Source: Bifidobacterium angulatum DSM 20098 = JCM 7096
GTDB lineage: Bacteria > Actinomycetota > Actinomycetes > Actinomycetales > Bifidobacteriaceae
Length of the DNA stretch: 64,000 nucleotides
Assembly (NCBI RefSeq): GCF_001025155.1
Contig: NZ_AP012322.1
Location: 992,001 to 1,056,000 of the forward strand
Direction of reading: 5' to 3'
The notes beneath the pieces are model-generated. The model was not told the DNA's origin. It searched no databases and saw nothing but the letters and a program-made list of their open reading frames with translations. The translations under genes were made by a program, and so were the position numbers. Numbering within the stretch: position 1 is the first letter of the stretch; each line of letters begins with the position of its first letter. Positions 40,760-51,194 of the stretch are shown here, piece after piece.

Positions 40760-42362
40760 GAGGGCGCTGGTCTCGGTCTTTCACAAGGAAGGCATCGAGA
40801 CTCTCGCCAAGGCTTTCGTCGAAGCCGGTACCGAAGTGGTTTCCACCGGCTCCACCGCAAAGCGTTTGGCCGAACTAGGCGTAACCGTCACCGAGGTAAG
40901 CGAGGTCACCGGTTTCCCCGAGTGCCTGGATGGCCGTGTCAAAACACTCGACCCGCATATCCACGCGGGTATTCTCGCGGATATGACCAACCCGGATCAT
41001 GCCGCCCAGTTGGAGCAATTCGGCATCAAGCCGTTTGATTTGGTGGTTGTGAACCTGTATCCGTTCGCCGATACGGTGCGTTCCGGCGCCAATGAGGCCG
41101 ATACGATCGAGAAGATCGATATCGGCGGGCCTACGATGGTTCGTGCCGCCGCCAAGAACAGCGCCACTGTCGCCATCATCACCGATCCGGCCGACTATGC
41201 GCTGGTTGCCGGCCGCATCAGCAATGGAGAAGGCTTCACACTCGAAGAACGTCGTTGGCTTGCAGGCAAGGCCTTTGCCCACACCGCTTCCTACGACGCC
41301 ACCATCAATGAGTGGACCGCCAAGCATTGGCCGAAGCCTTCCACGGTGGAGCCCACGGAGGAGGAGAACGAGACGCCGGTGAATGAAACCGTGTTCCCCG
41401 CCACCTTCACTCGTACGTGGGATCGCTCCCATATGCTGCGCTATGGCGAGAACAGCCATCAGCAGGGTGCGTTGTATCTCGACCCGCTCAACCAGACTGG
41501 CTTCGCCCATGCCGAACAGCTGGGTGGCAAGCCTATGAGCTACAACAATTATGTGGATGCCGATGCCGCTTGGCGTGCCGCGTGGGACATGGCTCCGGCC
41601 ATCGCCGTTGCAGTGGTCAAGCATAATAACCCATGCGGTTTGGCCATTGGCGCGACTGCCGCCGAAGCACATAAGAAGGCCCATGCCTGCGATCCGATGA
41701 GCGCCTATGGCGGCGTCATCGCGTGCAACACCACCGTCACGCTTGAGATGGCGGAAAGCGTGCGCCCGATTTTCACCGAAGTCATCGTGGCACCGAACTA
41801 CGAGCCTGAAGCGCTGGAACTGTTGCGTACCAAGAAGAAGAATCTGCGTATTCTCAAGGTCGCCGAACCGGCAAATCCGAAGACGCAGTTCCGTCAGATC
41901 GAAGGCGGTCTGCTGGTGCAGCAGCCGGATCTCATCAACGCCCCCGGCGACAACCCCGATGCATGGAAACTCGTGTCCGGCGAACCTGCTGACGAGGCCA
42001 CGCTGAAGGATCTCGTATTCGCATGGCGCGCCATCCGCTGCGTAAAGTCGAACGCCATTCTTATCGCGCATAACGAGGCCACTGTCGGCATCGGCATGGG
42101 TCAGGTCAACCGTGTGGATTCCTGTCATCTTGCCGTAGATCGTGCCAATACGCTGGCCGACGGTAAGGATCGCGTCACTGGTTCCGTTGCGGCATCCGAT
42201 GCGTTCTTCCCGTTTGCGGACGGCGCCGAAGTGTTGATGAACGCCGGCGTGAAAGCCATTGTGCAGCCCGGCGGCTCCATTCGAGATGAAGAGGTCATCG
42301 AAGCGGCCAAGAACGCCGGCGTGACCATGTATCTCACCGGAACGCGCCACTTCCTGCACTGA
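40737..42362 (+). CDS. purH: Bifunctional AICAR transformylase / IMP cyclohydrolase
   Basis: The 541-residue protein carries out the last two steps of IMP synthesis. The N-terminal MGS-like cyclohydrolase domain has [27 protein letters not shown] and [16 protein letters not shown]. The transformylase domain includes [27 protein letters not shown] and the C-terminal [35 protein letters not shown] upstream sets the ATG at 40737. An acidic segment near 205-220 ([13 protein letters not shown]) between the domains is slightly longer than in short homologues. A long hairpin at 42405 ends the unit. Confidence 0.96.
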   Translation: MTASRPIKRALVSVFHKEGIETLAKAFVEAGTEVVSTGSTAKRLAELGVTVTEVSEVTGFPECLDGRVKTLDPHIHAGILADMTNPDHAAQLEQFGIKPFDLVVVNLYPFADTVRSGANEADTIEKIDIGGPTMVRAAAKNSATVAIITDPADYALVAGRISNGEGFTLEERRWLAGKAFAHTASYDATINEWTAKHWPKPSTVEPTEEENETPVNETVFPATFTRTWDRSHMLRYGENSHQQGALYLDPLNQTGFAHAEQLGGKPMSYNNYVDADAAWRAAWDMAPAIAVAVVKHNNPCGLAIGATAAEAHKKAHACDPMSAYGGVIACNTTVTLEMAESVRPIFTEVIVAPNYEPEALELLRTKKKNLRILKVAEPANPKTQFRQIEGGLLVQQPDLINAPGDNPDAWKLVSGEPADEATLKDLVFAWRAIRCVKSNAILIAHNEATVGIGMGQVNRVDSCHLAVDRANTLADGKDRVTGSVAASDAFFPFADGAEVLMNAGVKAIVQPGGSIRDEEVIEAAKNAGVTMYLTGTRHFLH

Positions 42363-42404
42363 TTCTGCCGATTCGTCCATCCGCGCAAACGGTGGATTAC
42401 CAGG

Positions 42405-42449
42405 TATTAGGCTCAGCCCATTTGCCGATATTATGGGCTGAGCCTAATA
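42405..42449. terminator. Long perfect hairpin after purH
   Basis: TATTAGGCTCAGCCCAT and ATGGGCTGAGCCTAATA form a 17-bp perfect stem with an 11-base loop, followed by TTGTG. It is probably the purH terminator. Confidence 0.75.
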
Positions 42450-42509
42450 TTGTGCCCACATGACGTATCCAGTCATATCAATAATTATCGAACACCAGCA
42501 AGGGGAGCA

Positions 42510-42782
42510 ATGCACGATCATCCGTTCGTCAGTGAAGCCCATGAGGGCAAACCATGGTTTGAATGGTGCGTTGCCATCATCGTTGTTATCTCCGGCATCG
42601 TCGCCGCATTTGGATATACAACGGCCGCCACGGTATCGATTTCCGTGACGGCCATCGTATCTGGCTTAGTGCGCTTGATTCTACGCGAAAAAAGCCCTTG
42701 GAAAGTGCGTTCAGTCGCGTTCGACTCCATTATCGGAATCTGTCTTGGCGTCGGACTGCTCGTCACGTACTTCAGCTTCTGA
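42510..42782 (+). CDS. DUF3017-family small membrane protein
   Basis: The 90-residue protein begins MHDHPFVSEAHEGKPWFEWC, then has two or three membrane segments. These are VAIIVVISGIVAAFGYTTAA, an adjoining TVSISVTAIVSGLVRLI and a C-terminal IIGICLGVGLLVTYF. The size and WFEW...R(L/I)xxREKSPWKVRS pattern fit DUF3017, found in actinobacteria near purH/folD-type genes; function unknown. AAGGGGAGC lies just before the ATG at 42510. Its last 72 bases are antisense to the end of the aquaporin gene. Confidence 0.75.
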   Translation: MHDHPFVSEAHEGKPWFEWCVAIIVVISGIVAAFGYTTAATVSISVTAIVSGLVRLILREKSPWKVRSVAFDSIIGICLGVGLLVTYFSF

Positions 42783-43679
42783 CTCCTGCGTTGTCTCGGT
42801 GTCGATATCCGCAGCTTCCTTCTCCGAGGCTTCCACGGATTCGCCCTGATCGGCATTCGCCTCGTCATAAGCGTTCAGCTGCGCGGGATCGTCGCCCTTC
42901 TTGGGCATTTTCACCATCATGGCCAGAGCAACCACTGCGGCGGCCAATACCGGGCACACCCAGAACAGCCATAGCTGAGTCAATGGGTTCTGAGTAAGAC
43001 CTTGGTTGTAGGCAAACAGCGCGATGCCGGTGGATCGTGCGGGATTGAGGGAAGCCGCGGTGACGGGGAATGCGACAACCGTGCCGAACCCGTACACAAT
43101 GCCCATGTATGCGGCGTAGTTCTTTGAACCATACTGGGTCATCGCCACTGCGATGATGACAAGTGAAGCCACGATCTCCACTGCGGCGGCCTGGCTGACG
43201 GAGAAGTTCAGGCCGTACTGCTGCAACGTGGTGTATGCAATGGAGCCCTTGTCAAAACCGTTGACCGCGGTGGTCAGCCACTGCTTGGCGGTAATGGTGC
43301 TGGAAACAGGAAGCAGGGACTTGATCAGCAGGCCGGCCAACGCGCTGCCGAGCACCTGGAAAATGATGTAGAGAATGCCATCCAGGACCTTGGTCTTACC
43401 GGTAAGCATGGCGGCCACGGTAATCGCGGGGTTGAACTGGCCGCCGGAAATCCTGCCGAGGAAGAGGGTCGCCGCCATATAGGCCAGACCGGTGCCGATG
43501 GCGATATAAGCGAGATTGAGACTGAAGACGATGGAGCCGAATGTGCAGAGCACATAAACGGCGAAACACACGATGAACGTGCCCAGCAGCTCCGCGCCGA
43601 TGCGCAAAGGCAACGGGCTTTCATGCTCGACTGTTTCAGGTAGCACATCCTCCGAAGGGACGGTTATAGGAGATGTCAT
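42711..43679 (-). CDS. Aquaporin-type MIP channel with long acidic tail
   Basis: From ATG at 43679 the product has 322 residues. Six membrane helices and two NPA boxes are present: GGQFNPAITVAAML near residue 80 and SLNPARSTGIAL near 210. Serine after NPAR is usual in water channels, where glycerol facilitators have Asp, so water transport is more likely. After the last helix (about residue 260) comes a 60-residue tail rich in Glu, Asp and Thr, unusual for the family. GAAGGATTGAC fixes this start. The tail end overlaps DUF3017 on the other strand. Confidence 0.85.
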   Translation of the reverse strand: MTSPITVPSEDVLPETVEHESPLPLRIGAELLGTFIVCFAVYVLCTFGSIVFSLNLAYIAIGTGLAYMAATLFLGRISGGQFNPAITVAAMLTGKTKVLDGILYIIFQVLGSALAGLLIKSLLPVSSTITAKQWLTTAVNGFDKGSIAYTTLQQYGLNFSVSQAAAVEIVASLVIIAVAMTQYGSKNYAAYMGIVYGFGTVVAFPVTAASLNPARSTGIALFAYNQGLTQNPLTQLWLFWVCPVLAAAVVALAMMVKMPKKGDDPAQLNAYDEANADQGESVEASEKEAADIDTETTQESEAEVRDEQSDAKTDSDNGVERD

Positions 43680-43817
43680 GTCAATCCTTCGATTAATACT
43701 GTAGTAATGCTGTAACGGGCGCAAAGCCCGTCTGAACGGCTGCCAGTTTAGCAGCATCCGTCAGGTACGGTAGCATAGAAAAGTTGGAAAACCCTTATAG
43801 GCCACGTTGGGAGAACG

Positions 43818-44591
43818 ATGCCAAACGCATATTCCCGTGCCAGGAAGGCACACGACAATAATCAAGAAGGCATTCGCCTGCAGAAGCTGCTTGCACAGGC
43901 CGGATTCGGTTCCCGCCGCAAATGCGAGCAGATGATCACCGATGGACGGGTGGAAGTGGACGGCGAGCTGGTCACCGAACTCGGCACCCGTGTCGATCCG
44001 ACGCATCAGCAGATCCGTGTCGACGGTTCGCGCGTCCGTATCAGCAACAAGCACATCACCCTCGCCTTGAATAAGCCTCGCAAGGTGTTGTCCGCCATGG
44101 ACGATCCGAAGGGCCGCTACACGTTGCGCGACATCGTCGGAGACAAGTACGAGCGCATCTTCCACATGGGTCGCTTGGATTACGATTCCGAAGGCCTGAT
44201 CCTGATGACGAACGACGGCGAGTTGAGCCAGCACGTCATGCATCCCAAGTACGAGGTGGAGAAGACGTATATCGCCACGTTGGAAGGGCGAATCTCCGGC
44301 ACGGTGTGTCGTCGACTGGTCACCACAGGCGTGCAGCTTGACGACGGTTGGATCAAGCTTGACCGTTGTGCGATCATCGACGCAACGCACGATACGACAA
44401 TCGTCAAGGTCGTGCTGCATTCGGGCAAGAACCGTATCGTCCGTCGTATCTTCGGATCCATCGGCTTCCCTGTAAAGCGCCTGGTACGTACGCAGATCGG
44501 CCCGATTAAGCTTGGCGATCTGAAATCCGGTTCCTACCGTGTATTGAGCCAGACTGAGGTCCGTTCGCTGTCCAAGGAGGTCGGACTGTGA
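43818..44591 (+). CDS. rluB: 23S rRNA pseudouridine synthase, RluB/RsuA family
   Basis: The 257-residue protein starts with a short basic tail and an S4 RNA-binding domain ([21 protein letters not shown]). It then has the RsuA/RluB catalytic segment [19 protein letters not shown], whose Asp is the catalytic residue. [25 protein letters not shown] sequence occurs near residue 215. RluB modifies a uridine in helix 89 of 23S rRNA. GGGAGAACG precedes the ATG. The stop overlaps the cmk-der start, so the two are coupled, a common order in actinobacteria. Confidence 0.9.
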   Translation: MPNAYSRARKAHDNNQEGIRLQKLLAQAGFGSRRKCEQMITDGRVEVDGELVTELGTRVDPTHQQIRVDGSRVRISNKHITLALNKPRKVLSAMDDPKGRYTLRDIVGDKYERIFHMGRLDYDSEGLILMTNDGELSQHVMHPKYEVEKTYIATLEGRISGTVCRRLVTTGVQLDDGWIKLDRCAIIDATHDTTIVKVVLHSGKNRIVRRIFGSIGFPVKRLVRTQIGPIKLGDLKSGSYRVLSQTEVRSLSKEVGL

Positions 44592-46717
44592 TTCGTGTTG
44601 CCATTGACGGTCCCGCCGGCGTAGGCAAATCCTCTACGTCCAAAGCGTTGGCCAAGTATTTTGGATTCGCATACCTCGATACTGGCGCCATGTATCGTGC
44701 CTGCGCATGGTGGTGCCTGAAGCAGGGTATCGATCTGGACGCCGAGCAGATCGATGAGCGAGTGGTCACCGAAACGGTGGGAGAGTTCTTCACCGGCGAC
44801 CATTTCGATATCAGCGTCGATCCCGATAAGCCAGCCGTAAGCGCGGACGGTGAGGATATCTCCGAGGCGATTCGTTCCTCCGAGGTGTCCACCCATGTTT
44901 CGAAGGTGTCGAACATCATTCCGGTACGAAACGTACTCATCGCCGCGCAGCGAGCCTATATCGCGCGCGAGGAATCGGCTGATTCCTTCTCCGGCGGCCT
45001 GGGCGTTGTGGCCGAAGGGCGTGACATCACCACGGTTGTCGCCCCCGATGCGGAGGTCCGCGTTCTTCTGACGGCCCGTGAGGAAGTGCGTCAAGCCCGC
45101 CGTTCCGGCCAAAGCACAGCCGGCGTGGGTGCGGAGGATGTTGCCGCACGCGATCGTATGGACTCCAAGGTAACGAGTTTCATGACCGCCGCAGATGGTG
45201 TTACCACCGTCGACAATTCGGATATGGACTTCGAGCACACGCTTGACGTACTTATCGATATGGTCGAAAACGCCATCGAAGAACAGGAATACGAGCGTTA
45301 CGCCGCCAATCTTGAGGACTATGAGCTGGATGAGGGCGATGAGGCGCTGATCTCCAACACCAACCGTGATGACTCTTCCGATAACGGTAAGGGCAAGTCG
45401 GTCGGCGTGCTTGCCATCGTCGGCCGCCCGAATGTGGGCAAGTCCTCGCTGGTCAACCGTATTCTCGGCCATCGTGTCGCCGTCGTGGAAGACACCCCGG
45501 GTGTGACTCGAGATCGTGTCAGCTACGATGCGGAATGGGCAGGCACCGATTTCAAACTGGTGGATACCGGCGGCTGGGAGGTCGACGTCGAGGGCATCGA
45601 TTCCGCCATCGCCTCGCAGGCCGAAGTGGCTGTAAACCTTGCCGATGCCGTCGTACTCGTGGTGGACGGGCAAGTCGGTTTGACCAATACCGAGGAGCGT
45701 ATCGTCAAGATGCTGCGTGCTTCCGGTAAGCCGGTCACACTGGCGGTCAATAAGATCGACGATCGTGAAAGCGAATATCTCGCCGCTGAATTCTGGAAGT
45801 TGGGGCTTGGCGAGCCGTATGCCGTTTCCGCCATGCATGGCAGAGGAGTAGGCGAGCTGCTTGATGCCGCCATCGATTCATTGAAGAAGGCTGAGAAAAC
45901 CTCCGGCTATCTCACGCCTTCGCATTTGCGTCGTGTGGCTCTGGTCGGCCGCCCGAATGTGGGCAAGTCCTCGCTGCTTAACCAGCTGGCCAACGAGGAA
46001 CGCACCGTGGTCAACGATTTGGCAGGTACCACCCGTGATCCGGTCGATGAAATCGTGTCGATGGACGGCGAGGATTGGCTGTTTATCGATACGGCGGGCA
46101 TCAAGCGTCGTCAGCATAAGCTTAAGGGCGCGGAATACTATTCCTCGCTGCGCACGCAGGCCGCGATTGAACGTTGTGAGCTTGCTTTGGTGTTGTTCGA
46201 TGCGTCCGTGCCGATTTCGGATCAGGACCTGAAGGTGATGAGCTCGGCCGTCGACGCAGGCCGTGCCATCGTCCTGGTGTTCAACAAGTGGGACGCCATG
46301 GACGAGTTCGACAAGCAGCGTCTTGAACGTCTGTGGGCCACCGAGTTCGATCGTGTCACCTGGGCGCAGCGTGTGAACATCTCTGCCAAAACCGGATGGC
46401 ACACCAACCGTCTGACCCGTGCCATGCGTGAAGCCTTGCAGTCGTGGGATACTCGTGTCCCCACCGGTAAGCTCAACGCTTTCCTGGGGCAACTGCAGGC
46501 AGCTCACCCGCATCCGCTGCGTGGCGGCAAGCAGCCGCGCATCCTTTTTGCGACGCAGGCTTCCACCAGACCTCCGCGTTTCGTGATTTTCGCCACCGGA
46601 TTCCTGGAGCACGGCTACCGCCGATTCATCGAGCGTTCTTTGCGTGAGGAGTTCGGTTTTGAAGGTTCGCCGATTCAGATTTCGGTGAATATCCGAGAAA
46701 AGAAGAAGCGCAAGTAG
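44588..46717 (+). CDS. Fused cytidylate kinase / GTPase Der
   Basis: The 709-residue protein joins two essential enzymes. Residues 1 to about 225 are cytidylate kinase ([42 protein letters not shown]), which makes CDP. An acidic linker follows, then Der/EngA with two GTPase domains, both carrying [10 protein letters not shown] (near 277 and 452), and a C-terminal KH domain ending [10 protein letters not shown]. Der acts in 50S ribosome maturation. In most bacteria cmk and der are separate adjacent genes; the fusion is known in bifidobacteria. No internal stop or frame change is present. A terminator follows immediately. Confidence 0.95.
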   Translation: MIRVAIDGPAGVGKSSTSKALAKYFGFAYLDTGAMYRACAWWCLKQGIDLDAEQIDERVVTETVGEFFTGDHFDISVDPDKPAVSADGEDISEAIRSSEVSTHVSKVSNIIPVRNVLIAAQRAYIAREESADSFSGGLGVVAEGRDITTVVAPDAEVRVLLTAREEVRQARRSGQSTAGVGAEDVAARDRMDSKVTSFMTAADGVTTVDNSDMDFEHTLDVLIDMVENAIEEQEYERYAANLEDYELDEGDEALISNTNRDDSSDNGKGKSVGVLAIVGRPNVGKSSLVNRILGHRVAVVEDTPGVTRDRVSYDAEWAGTDFKLVDTGGWEVDVEGIDSAIASQAEVAVNLADAVVLVVDGQVGLTNTEERIVKMLRASGKPVTLAVNKIDDRESEYLAAEFWKLGLGEPYAVSAMHGRGVGELLDAAIDSLKKAEKTSGYLTPSHLRRVALVGRPNVGKSSLLNQLANEERTVVNDLAGTTRDPVDEIVSMDGEDWLFIDTAGIKRRQHKLKGAEYYSSLRTQAAIERCELALVLFDASVPISDQDLKVMSSAVDAGRAIVLVFNKWDAMDEFDKQRLERLWATEFDRVTWAQRVNISAKTGWHTNRLTRAMREALQSWDTRVPTGKLNAFLGQLQAAHPHPLRGGKQPRILFATQASTRPPRFVIFATGFLEHGYRRFIERSLREEFGFEGSPIQISVNIREKKKRK

Positions 46718-46724
46718 CGTTCTT

Positions 46725-46774
46725 AAGACGGCGTGGCACACATGCTCCAGCACACGCGCCACGCCGTCTTTTTG
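46725..46774 (+). terminator. Terminator after cmk-der
   Basis: AAGACGGCGTGGC / GCCACGCCGTCTT, a 13-bp perfect stem, followed by TTT directly after the 3' arm. Confidence 0.9.
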
Positions 46775-46823
46775 CAGAACGGAGAGTTTGTGCTAAATTA
46801 ACTATTCGGTGCTCATGCACCAT

Positions 46824-46897
<74 letters not shown>

Positions 46898-46901
46898 CCG
46901 A

Positions 46902-46952
46902 AAACCCCGTCATTCCAACGTTTTCAGAACATCGGAATGACGGGGTTTCGTC
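46902..46952 (+). terminator. Terminator after tRNA-Pro
   Basis: AAACCCCGTCATTCC / GGAATGACGGGGTTT, a 15-bp perfect stem with a 17-base loop, then CGTCGT. Confidence 0.8.
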
Positions 46953-47377
46953 GTATCGAGGCAGTTTCGAGGCAGTGAACTACGGCAAGCCGCCTTCGCG
47001 TGCTCAACCACAACCGTCTGAACATCCCCGATTATGGGCGGCGTGTAAGGCATGCCGTTCGGAAACATCCCAGTTGACAGTGTCTTCCATCCACTTGGCG
47101 AGGATACTGACTGGTGCGTCTACTGGCGCAGCTCGCCCACAGGCCCACGTAATGATCGCCATGTCAAAGTGATCTTGCAACTTGCAAGTCCACCTTGGCA
47201 TGGAGTAAGGTACGAAACAGAAGATCGGCATGTACGGAAAAGACTATTCGGTCAGGGAATAGACAGTGGAAACAGCAGTGCCGACGAAACAGACAAGATA
47301 ACAGATAATTCAATTTCGCATGGTTTGAGCGCTACATGCCATTTCAATTCATGCACAGATAGGGGAGGAAAGCTTCC
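46953..47377. other. Gene-poor stretch between tRNA-Pro and ugpA
   Basis: It opens with a short tandem repeat, TCGAGGCAGT then TTCGAGGCAGT (46956-46976). Weak frames exist on both strands, for example 47004-47231 on the minus strand, but none has a ribosome site plus a recognisable product. The start beside a tRNA gene would suit an eroded integration site; I see no integrase or second attachment copy to support that. Confidence 0.4.
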
Positions 47378-48805
47378 ATGCCGGATCAGTTTGACCAGTT
47401 TGCGGCGAAGATGCGCGAACATGACATGAGCGAGACTGCAATCAGCCAGTTCCATCGTCTTTATGACGTGTGGAAGGCCGATGAGGGTTCCACTTGGATT
47501 CGTGAGTCCGATGTGGAGCCGTTGACCGACGTGCCCAGCTTCCATGACGTCTATGAGACCATCGACCATGATGAGGCGGTCAATGCATTCGCCAAGACCG
47601 CATTCCTCAAACTCAACGGTGGCCTCGGCACCTCCATGGGTCTTGATTGTGCGAAATCGCTGCTGCCGGTGCGCCGCCATAAGGCTCGTCAGATGCGCTT
47701 CATCGACATTATCCTCGGTCAGGTCATCACCACTCGCCAGCGGCTCGGTGTGGAGCTGCCGATGACCTTGATGAACTCTTTCCGCACGTCGGAAGACACC
47801 ATGAAGGTCATCCACGCCAATAGAAAGTTCCATCAGACCGGCATTCCCACTGAGATCATCCAGCATGTGGAGCCGAAGATCGATCTTGCCACCGGTGCGC
47901 CCGTATCGTTCCCCTCCAACCCCGACCTGGAATGGTGTCCGCCTGGTCATGGCGATCTGTTCTCCACCATCTGGGAATCCGGTCTGCTCGACACCCTTCA
48001 GGAGCATGGTTTCAAATACCTGTTCATTTCCAATTCCGACAATCTCGGTGCGCGCCCGTCACGCACGCTGGCTCAGCATTTCGAAAACACCGGCGCACCA
48101 TTCATGGTCGAAGTGGCCACTCGCACCTATGCCGATCGCAAAGGCGGCCACATCGTCCGTGACAAGGCGACGGGGCGTCTGCTGCTGCGCGAGATGAGCC
48201 AGGTGCATGATGACGACAAGGCCGATGCGCAGAACATCGATAAGCACCCGTATTTCAACACGAACTCGATTTGGGTGCGTATCGACGCGCTGAAGGAAAA
48301 GCTCGCCGAATACAACGGCGTGCTTCCGTTGCCAGTCATTCGCAATATGAAGACGGTGGATCCCACCGATTCTTCCAGCACGCCGGTGGTTCAGCTGGAA
48401 ACCGCCATGGGTGCGGCGATCAGCCTATTCGAAGGCGCAATCTGCGTTCAGGTCGATCGTATGCGTTTCCTACCGGTCAAAACCACCGACGATCTGTTCA
48501 TCATGAGGTCCGATCGCTTCCATCTGACGGATTCATATGAGATGGAGGACGGCAACTATATTTTCCCGAGTGTCAAACTCGACCCGCGTTACTACAAGAA
48601 CATCCATGATTTCGACGAACGATTCCCGTATTCGGTGCCTTCGCTGGCCGCAGCCAATTCCGTCACCATCGAGGGGGATTGGACGTTCGGTAGGGATGTC
48701 GCCATGTTCGCTGATGCAAAACTCAGCGATGAGGGGGTGCCTTGTTATGTGCCGAACGGCGAATATGTCGGCCCTCAGGGGGTGGAACCCGATAATTGGA
48801 TATGA
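47378..48805 (+). CDS. ugpA: UTP-glucose-1-phosphate uridylyltransferase, UDPGP (eukaryote-like) type
   Basis: The 475-residue enzyme makes UDP-glucose from UTP and glucose-1-phosphate. It belongs to the UDPGP family of eukaryotic UGPase, not to the bacterial GalU family. LKLNGGLGTSMGLDCAKSLL near residue 76 is the nucleotide loop. MNSFRTSEDT, HVEPKIDL, LFISNSDNLGA and EMSQVHDDDKAD follow in order. The C-terminal beta-helix has IEGDWTFGRDV and ends VEPDNWI. In bifidobacteria this enzyme supplies UDP-glucose to the Leloir and lacto-N-biose/galactose pathways. AGGGGAGGAAAGC before the ATG is a strong ribosome site. Confidence 0.93.
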   Translation: MPDQFDQFAAKMREHDMSETAISQFHRLYDVWKADEGSTWIRESDVEPLTDVPSFHDVYETIDHDEAVNAFAKTAFLKLNGGLGTSMGLDCAKSLLPVRRHKARQMRFIDIILGQVITTRQRLGVELPMTLMNSFRTSEDTMKVIHANRKFHQTGIPTEIIQHVEPKIDLATGAPVSFPSNPDLEWCPPGHGDLFSTIWESGLLDTLQEHGFKYLFISNSDNLGARPSRTLAQHFENTGAPFMVEVATRTYADRKGGHIVRDKATGRLLLREMSQVHDDDKADAQNIDKHPYFNTNSIWVRIDALKEKLAEYNGVLPLPVIRNMKTVDPTDSSSTPVVQLETAMGAAISLFEGAICVQVDRMRFLPVKTTDDLFIMRSDRFHLTDSYEMEDGNYIFPSVKLDPRYYKNIHDFDERFPYSVPSLAAANSVTIEGDWTFGRDVAMFADAKLSDEGVPCYVPNGEYVGPQGVEPDNWI

Positions 48806-48925
48806 GCGGAATAAAAAGTCACCCTTTTTTAGGGAAAAGACAACCATTCTGTAAAAAAAGCCGTAATATAAAAGAGGTGCGCAACAGCGCACGCTGTTGA
48901 AAACTTTAGCGATACGTGAGGACTA

Positions 48926-50827
48926 ATGGCAGAAGGCACAAGCGGAAGGCGACGTTTCTCTGACAAGTGGGGCAAGCATGAGCTTGATGTACTAGCGGTA
49001 TTGTCATCTGCGTTTCCGCAGTGGCTCACTTCACGGCAAATTGCCCAGCGTGTAAAGGCATACGCCGACTCATACGGAGAATTGGCGGATCAGGCCGCGA
49101 AGGCCGCATTTGCCAAGCAGTTCCAACGTGACCGTGCCAAGCTTGCAGCCATGGGCATTGCCATCGAATCCCGCCAGCCCGAGTATTCGTCGAAATCCGA
49201 AGGGCAGGACTTCGCATCGTACCGCTTGCAGCTTGGTGACGAGCCCCGTGTCAGGCTCTGTTTCAAGCCCGAGGATATGCCTGTATTGGCAGCGGCTAAT
49301 TATCTGGCTCGCTCAATGTCCATGTCCAGCGAATCCGAGCAGCATCAAGACACCAGCCGCATCTCTCGTACCGCACCGCGTGTGCCGCAGACACCGATTC
49401 CCGGATTGGGGCTTGATTCCATCGCGCCGGGCCTTGGTACCCAGACCATTCCAGATGCGCTGGTTAAGGTCATTGATTCACGTCGTTTTGCGGCCACCAT
49501 CGATGTGGACGGAGAGCATATTAACGTTGCATACACCGACTCCGATGATTTGGCTACGTATGTGCTCGAACATCCAGGCGCCACCATTGTCAGCCCGCAG
49601 GAGGCGGTTGATGCCTTCCACCGTCGTTTGAAGGCCGCTGAGAATCTTCAGCCCATCGAAGAATACGAGAAGAACGCCAACTCGCAGAGGGACGTTGAGA
49701 CGGATAACGTCATCGATGATTCCGAACCGACCAATGGCCATGCTCGCAAGCAGTCCTTCCAGACCGGTAGCGAAGTCGATCGTCGGTTGCGCCTGATGCT
49801 TTTCCTCTCCGCGCATCTTGGCGAGGAATTCACGCTTGAGGAATTGGCCGACAGATTCATCGGCAGGCCGAGGACTTCCGAAGAGCAGAAGAAATCCGTT
49901 AATGTCATTCGTAAGGACATCAATACTCTGACCACCGTTTCCGATGATGGGGAAATGGCTGGTAGCCAGTTCTTCGACATCGACTGGTCGTTGCTGGATG
50001 CGGAAGGTATTGTTTCGGCTACGAATTCTCTTGGCTTGGAACGTCTTGCCGGTATCTCGCCACAGTACTTGAGCATGCTCACCGCTTCCGTGAGCTATCT
50101 GGCGCATTCGCCGCTGCTGCCCAATGAGCAGCGTGCCCAGGCGGAGGATCTGTATCAGCGCCTGCATCAGCATGTCAAGCCTGGCCAGACCCCGTGGCTC
50201 AGTCTTACCGGTTACGAATTGGAACCGCATAGTTTCGGCATTGTCAAACGCGCGATTGATTCCGGATCGTTGCTGGATATGCAGTACACCGATGGTGCCG
50301 GAAGCACTCGTCGGCGTTTGGTCAAACCGGTGAAGATCTATGCGGACGAGGGCATCTACAATGTTGCGCTGTGGACGGATGTGGCTAAGGCCGCGCCCGA
50401 AGACAAGCAGGATATTGTGTTGAAAAATGCCGCTATCAACAAGGCGAACGGCAAGCCTCGCACTTGGCAGGTGCTTCATATCGCACGCATCGAACAGGCC
50501 AAGATCGTCGAACCCACCTGTAAGCTCGACATTCCCGACATGCCGTTGAGTGAGTTGCGCAAGTGGAGTTTCGACAACGGTACGGCTACCAGTTTCGTCA
50601 CCGACGCCAAGGACATGCCGTTCACTCAGAATCTTCCCGATGCCACGGTGGAGCCCTGTGGCAAGGGGGAGAAGGTCAACCTCATCGTGTCGTCGGATTC
50701 CTGGTTCGTCGCCTTCTGCATCGCTCATGCGCGCCATTTGGTTGCAGTCGGCCCCGAAACGTTGCGGACAATGATCATCGCACGTGCACAGCGCGAGCTC
50801 AGCGTTGTGCAACGTACCGAGGACTGA
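48926..50827 (+). CDS. pafBC: Fused PafB-PafC WYL-domain regulator (DNA-damage response)
   Basis: The 633-residue protein is a tandem of two HTH-WYL modules. HTH 1 is LDVLAVLSSAFPQWLTSRQIAQRV near residues 20-45, followed by a degenerate WYL region around 185-245. HTH 2 is LRLMLFLSAHLGEEFTLEELADRF near 287-310, then a WYL-like core VKPVKIYADEGIYNVALW near 470. The WCX end is SWFVAFCIAHARHLVAVGPE. In mycobacteria PafB and PafC form a heterodimer that directs the LexA-independent DNA-damage response; here they are one chain. A helY-type gene lies two genes on, matching mycobacterial order. The start at 48926 has GTGAGGAC upstream. Confidence 0.85.
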   Translation: MAEGTSGRRRFSDKWGKHELDVLAVLSSAFPQWLTSRQIAQRVKAYADSYGELADQAAKAAFAKQFQRDRAKLAAMGIAIESRQPEYSSKSEGQDFASYRLQLGDEPRVRLCFKPEDMPVLAAANYLARSMSMSSESEQHQDTSRISRTAPRVPQTPIPGLGLDSIAPGLGTQTIPDALVKVIDSRRFAATIDVDGEHINVAYTDSDDLATYVLEHPGATIVSPQEAVDAFHRRLKAAENLQPIEEYEKNANSQRDVETDNVIDDSEPTNGHARKQSFQTGSEVDRRLRLMLFLSAHLGEEFTLEELADRFIGRPRTSEEQKKSVNVIRKDINTLTTVSDDGEMAGSQFFDIDWSLLDAEGIVSATNSLGLERLAGISPQYLSMLTASVSYLAHSPLLPNEQRAQAEDLYQRLHQHVKPGQTPWLSLTGYELEPHSFGIVKRAIDSGSLLDMQYTDGAGSTRRRLVKPVKIYADEGIYNVALWTDVAKAAPEDKQDIVLKNAAINKANGKPRTWQVLHIARIEQAKIVEPTCKLDIPDMPLSELRKWSFDNGTATSFVTDAKDMPFTQNLPDATVEPCGKGEKVNLIVSSDSWFVAFCIAHARHLVAVGPETLRTMIIARAQRELSVVQRTED

Positions 50828-50839
50828 TTGGGGAATATC

Positions 50840-51187
50840 ATGCCTTGGTGGGTTTGGCTGATTCTCGCATTGTTCATGGCGGCGATGATCGTCGTCGGGT
50901 GCATATACGCGCTGCACCGTGGTTTCGCAGCTCTACAGACGGTTTCCAATACCGCATCGCAAGTAGGCAATCGCATTGCGCGCATGGGAGAACCTGTTGA
51001 GGCCAGTGCGCCTGAAGCGCCGTTTTTCACGCAACCTCTTGCAGTCTCCCTTGAATATTACGAAGCTGCGCAGTTGAAGGTTGCGCAGCGTGACAAGGCC
51101 AAGCATGAACGCCATATGAGGGTATGGCAACGCTGGAATCGAGAGCGCATCAAGGCCCCTGATTTCATTAACGAAACGGACGAGTAA
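50840..51187 (+). CDS. Small single-span membrane protein in the tatA position
   Basis: The 115-residue protein begins MPWWVWLILALFMAAMIVVGC, one membrane segment, followed by an amphipathic stretch and a basic C-terminal half (AQRDKAKHERHMRVWQRWNRERIKA). It lies between pafBC and helY, where mycobacteria carry tatA and tatC. It has no TatA FG motif and is not recognisably TatA. I do not know its function. GGGGAATATC precedes the ATG at 50840. Tight spacing (12 bases after pafBC, seven before helY) implies an operon. Confidence 0.7.
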   Translation: MPWWVWLILALFMAAMIVVGCIYALHRGFAALQTVSNTASQVGNRIARMGEPVEASAPEAPFFTQPLAVSLEYYEAAQLKVAQRDKAKHERHMRVWQRWNRERIKAPDFINETDE

Positions 51188-51194
51188 GCACTAC

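Noticed and set aside
43716..43745. Second riboswitch-like GGGC...GCCC segment upstream of the aquaporin gene
   Set aside because: It resembles only the P3a arm of the TPP aptamer; the CTGAGA, CCTGATC and GCGTAGG blocks are missing.
47004..47231. 75-codon minus-strand frame near tRNA-Pro
   Set aside because: No ribosome site, no recognisable domain, and no support as an integrase or transposase fragment.
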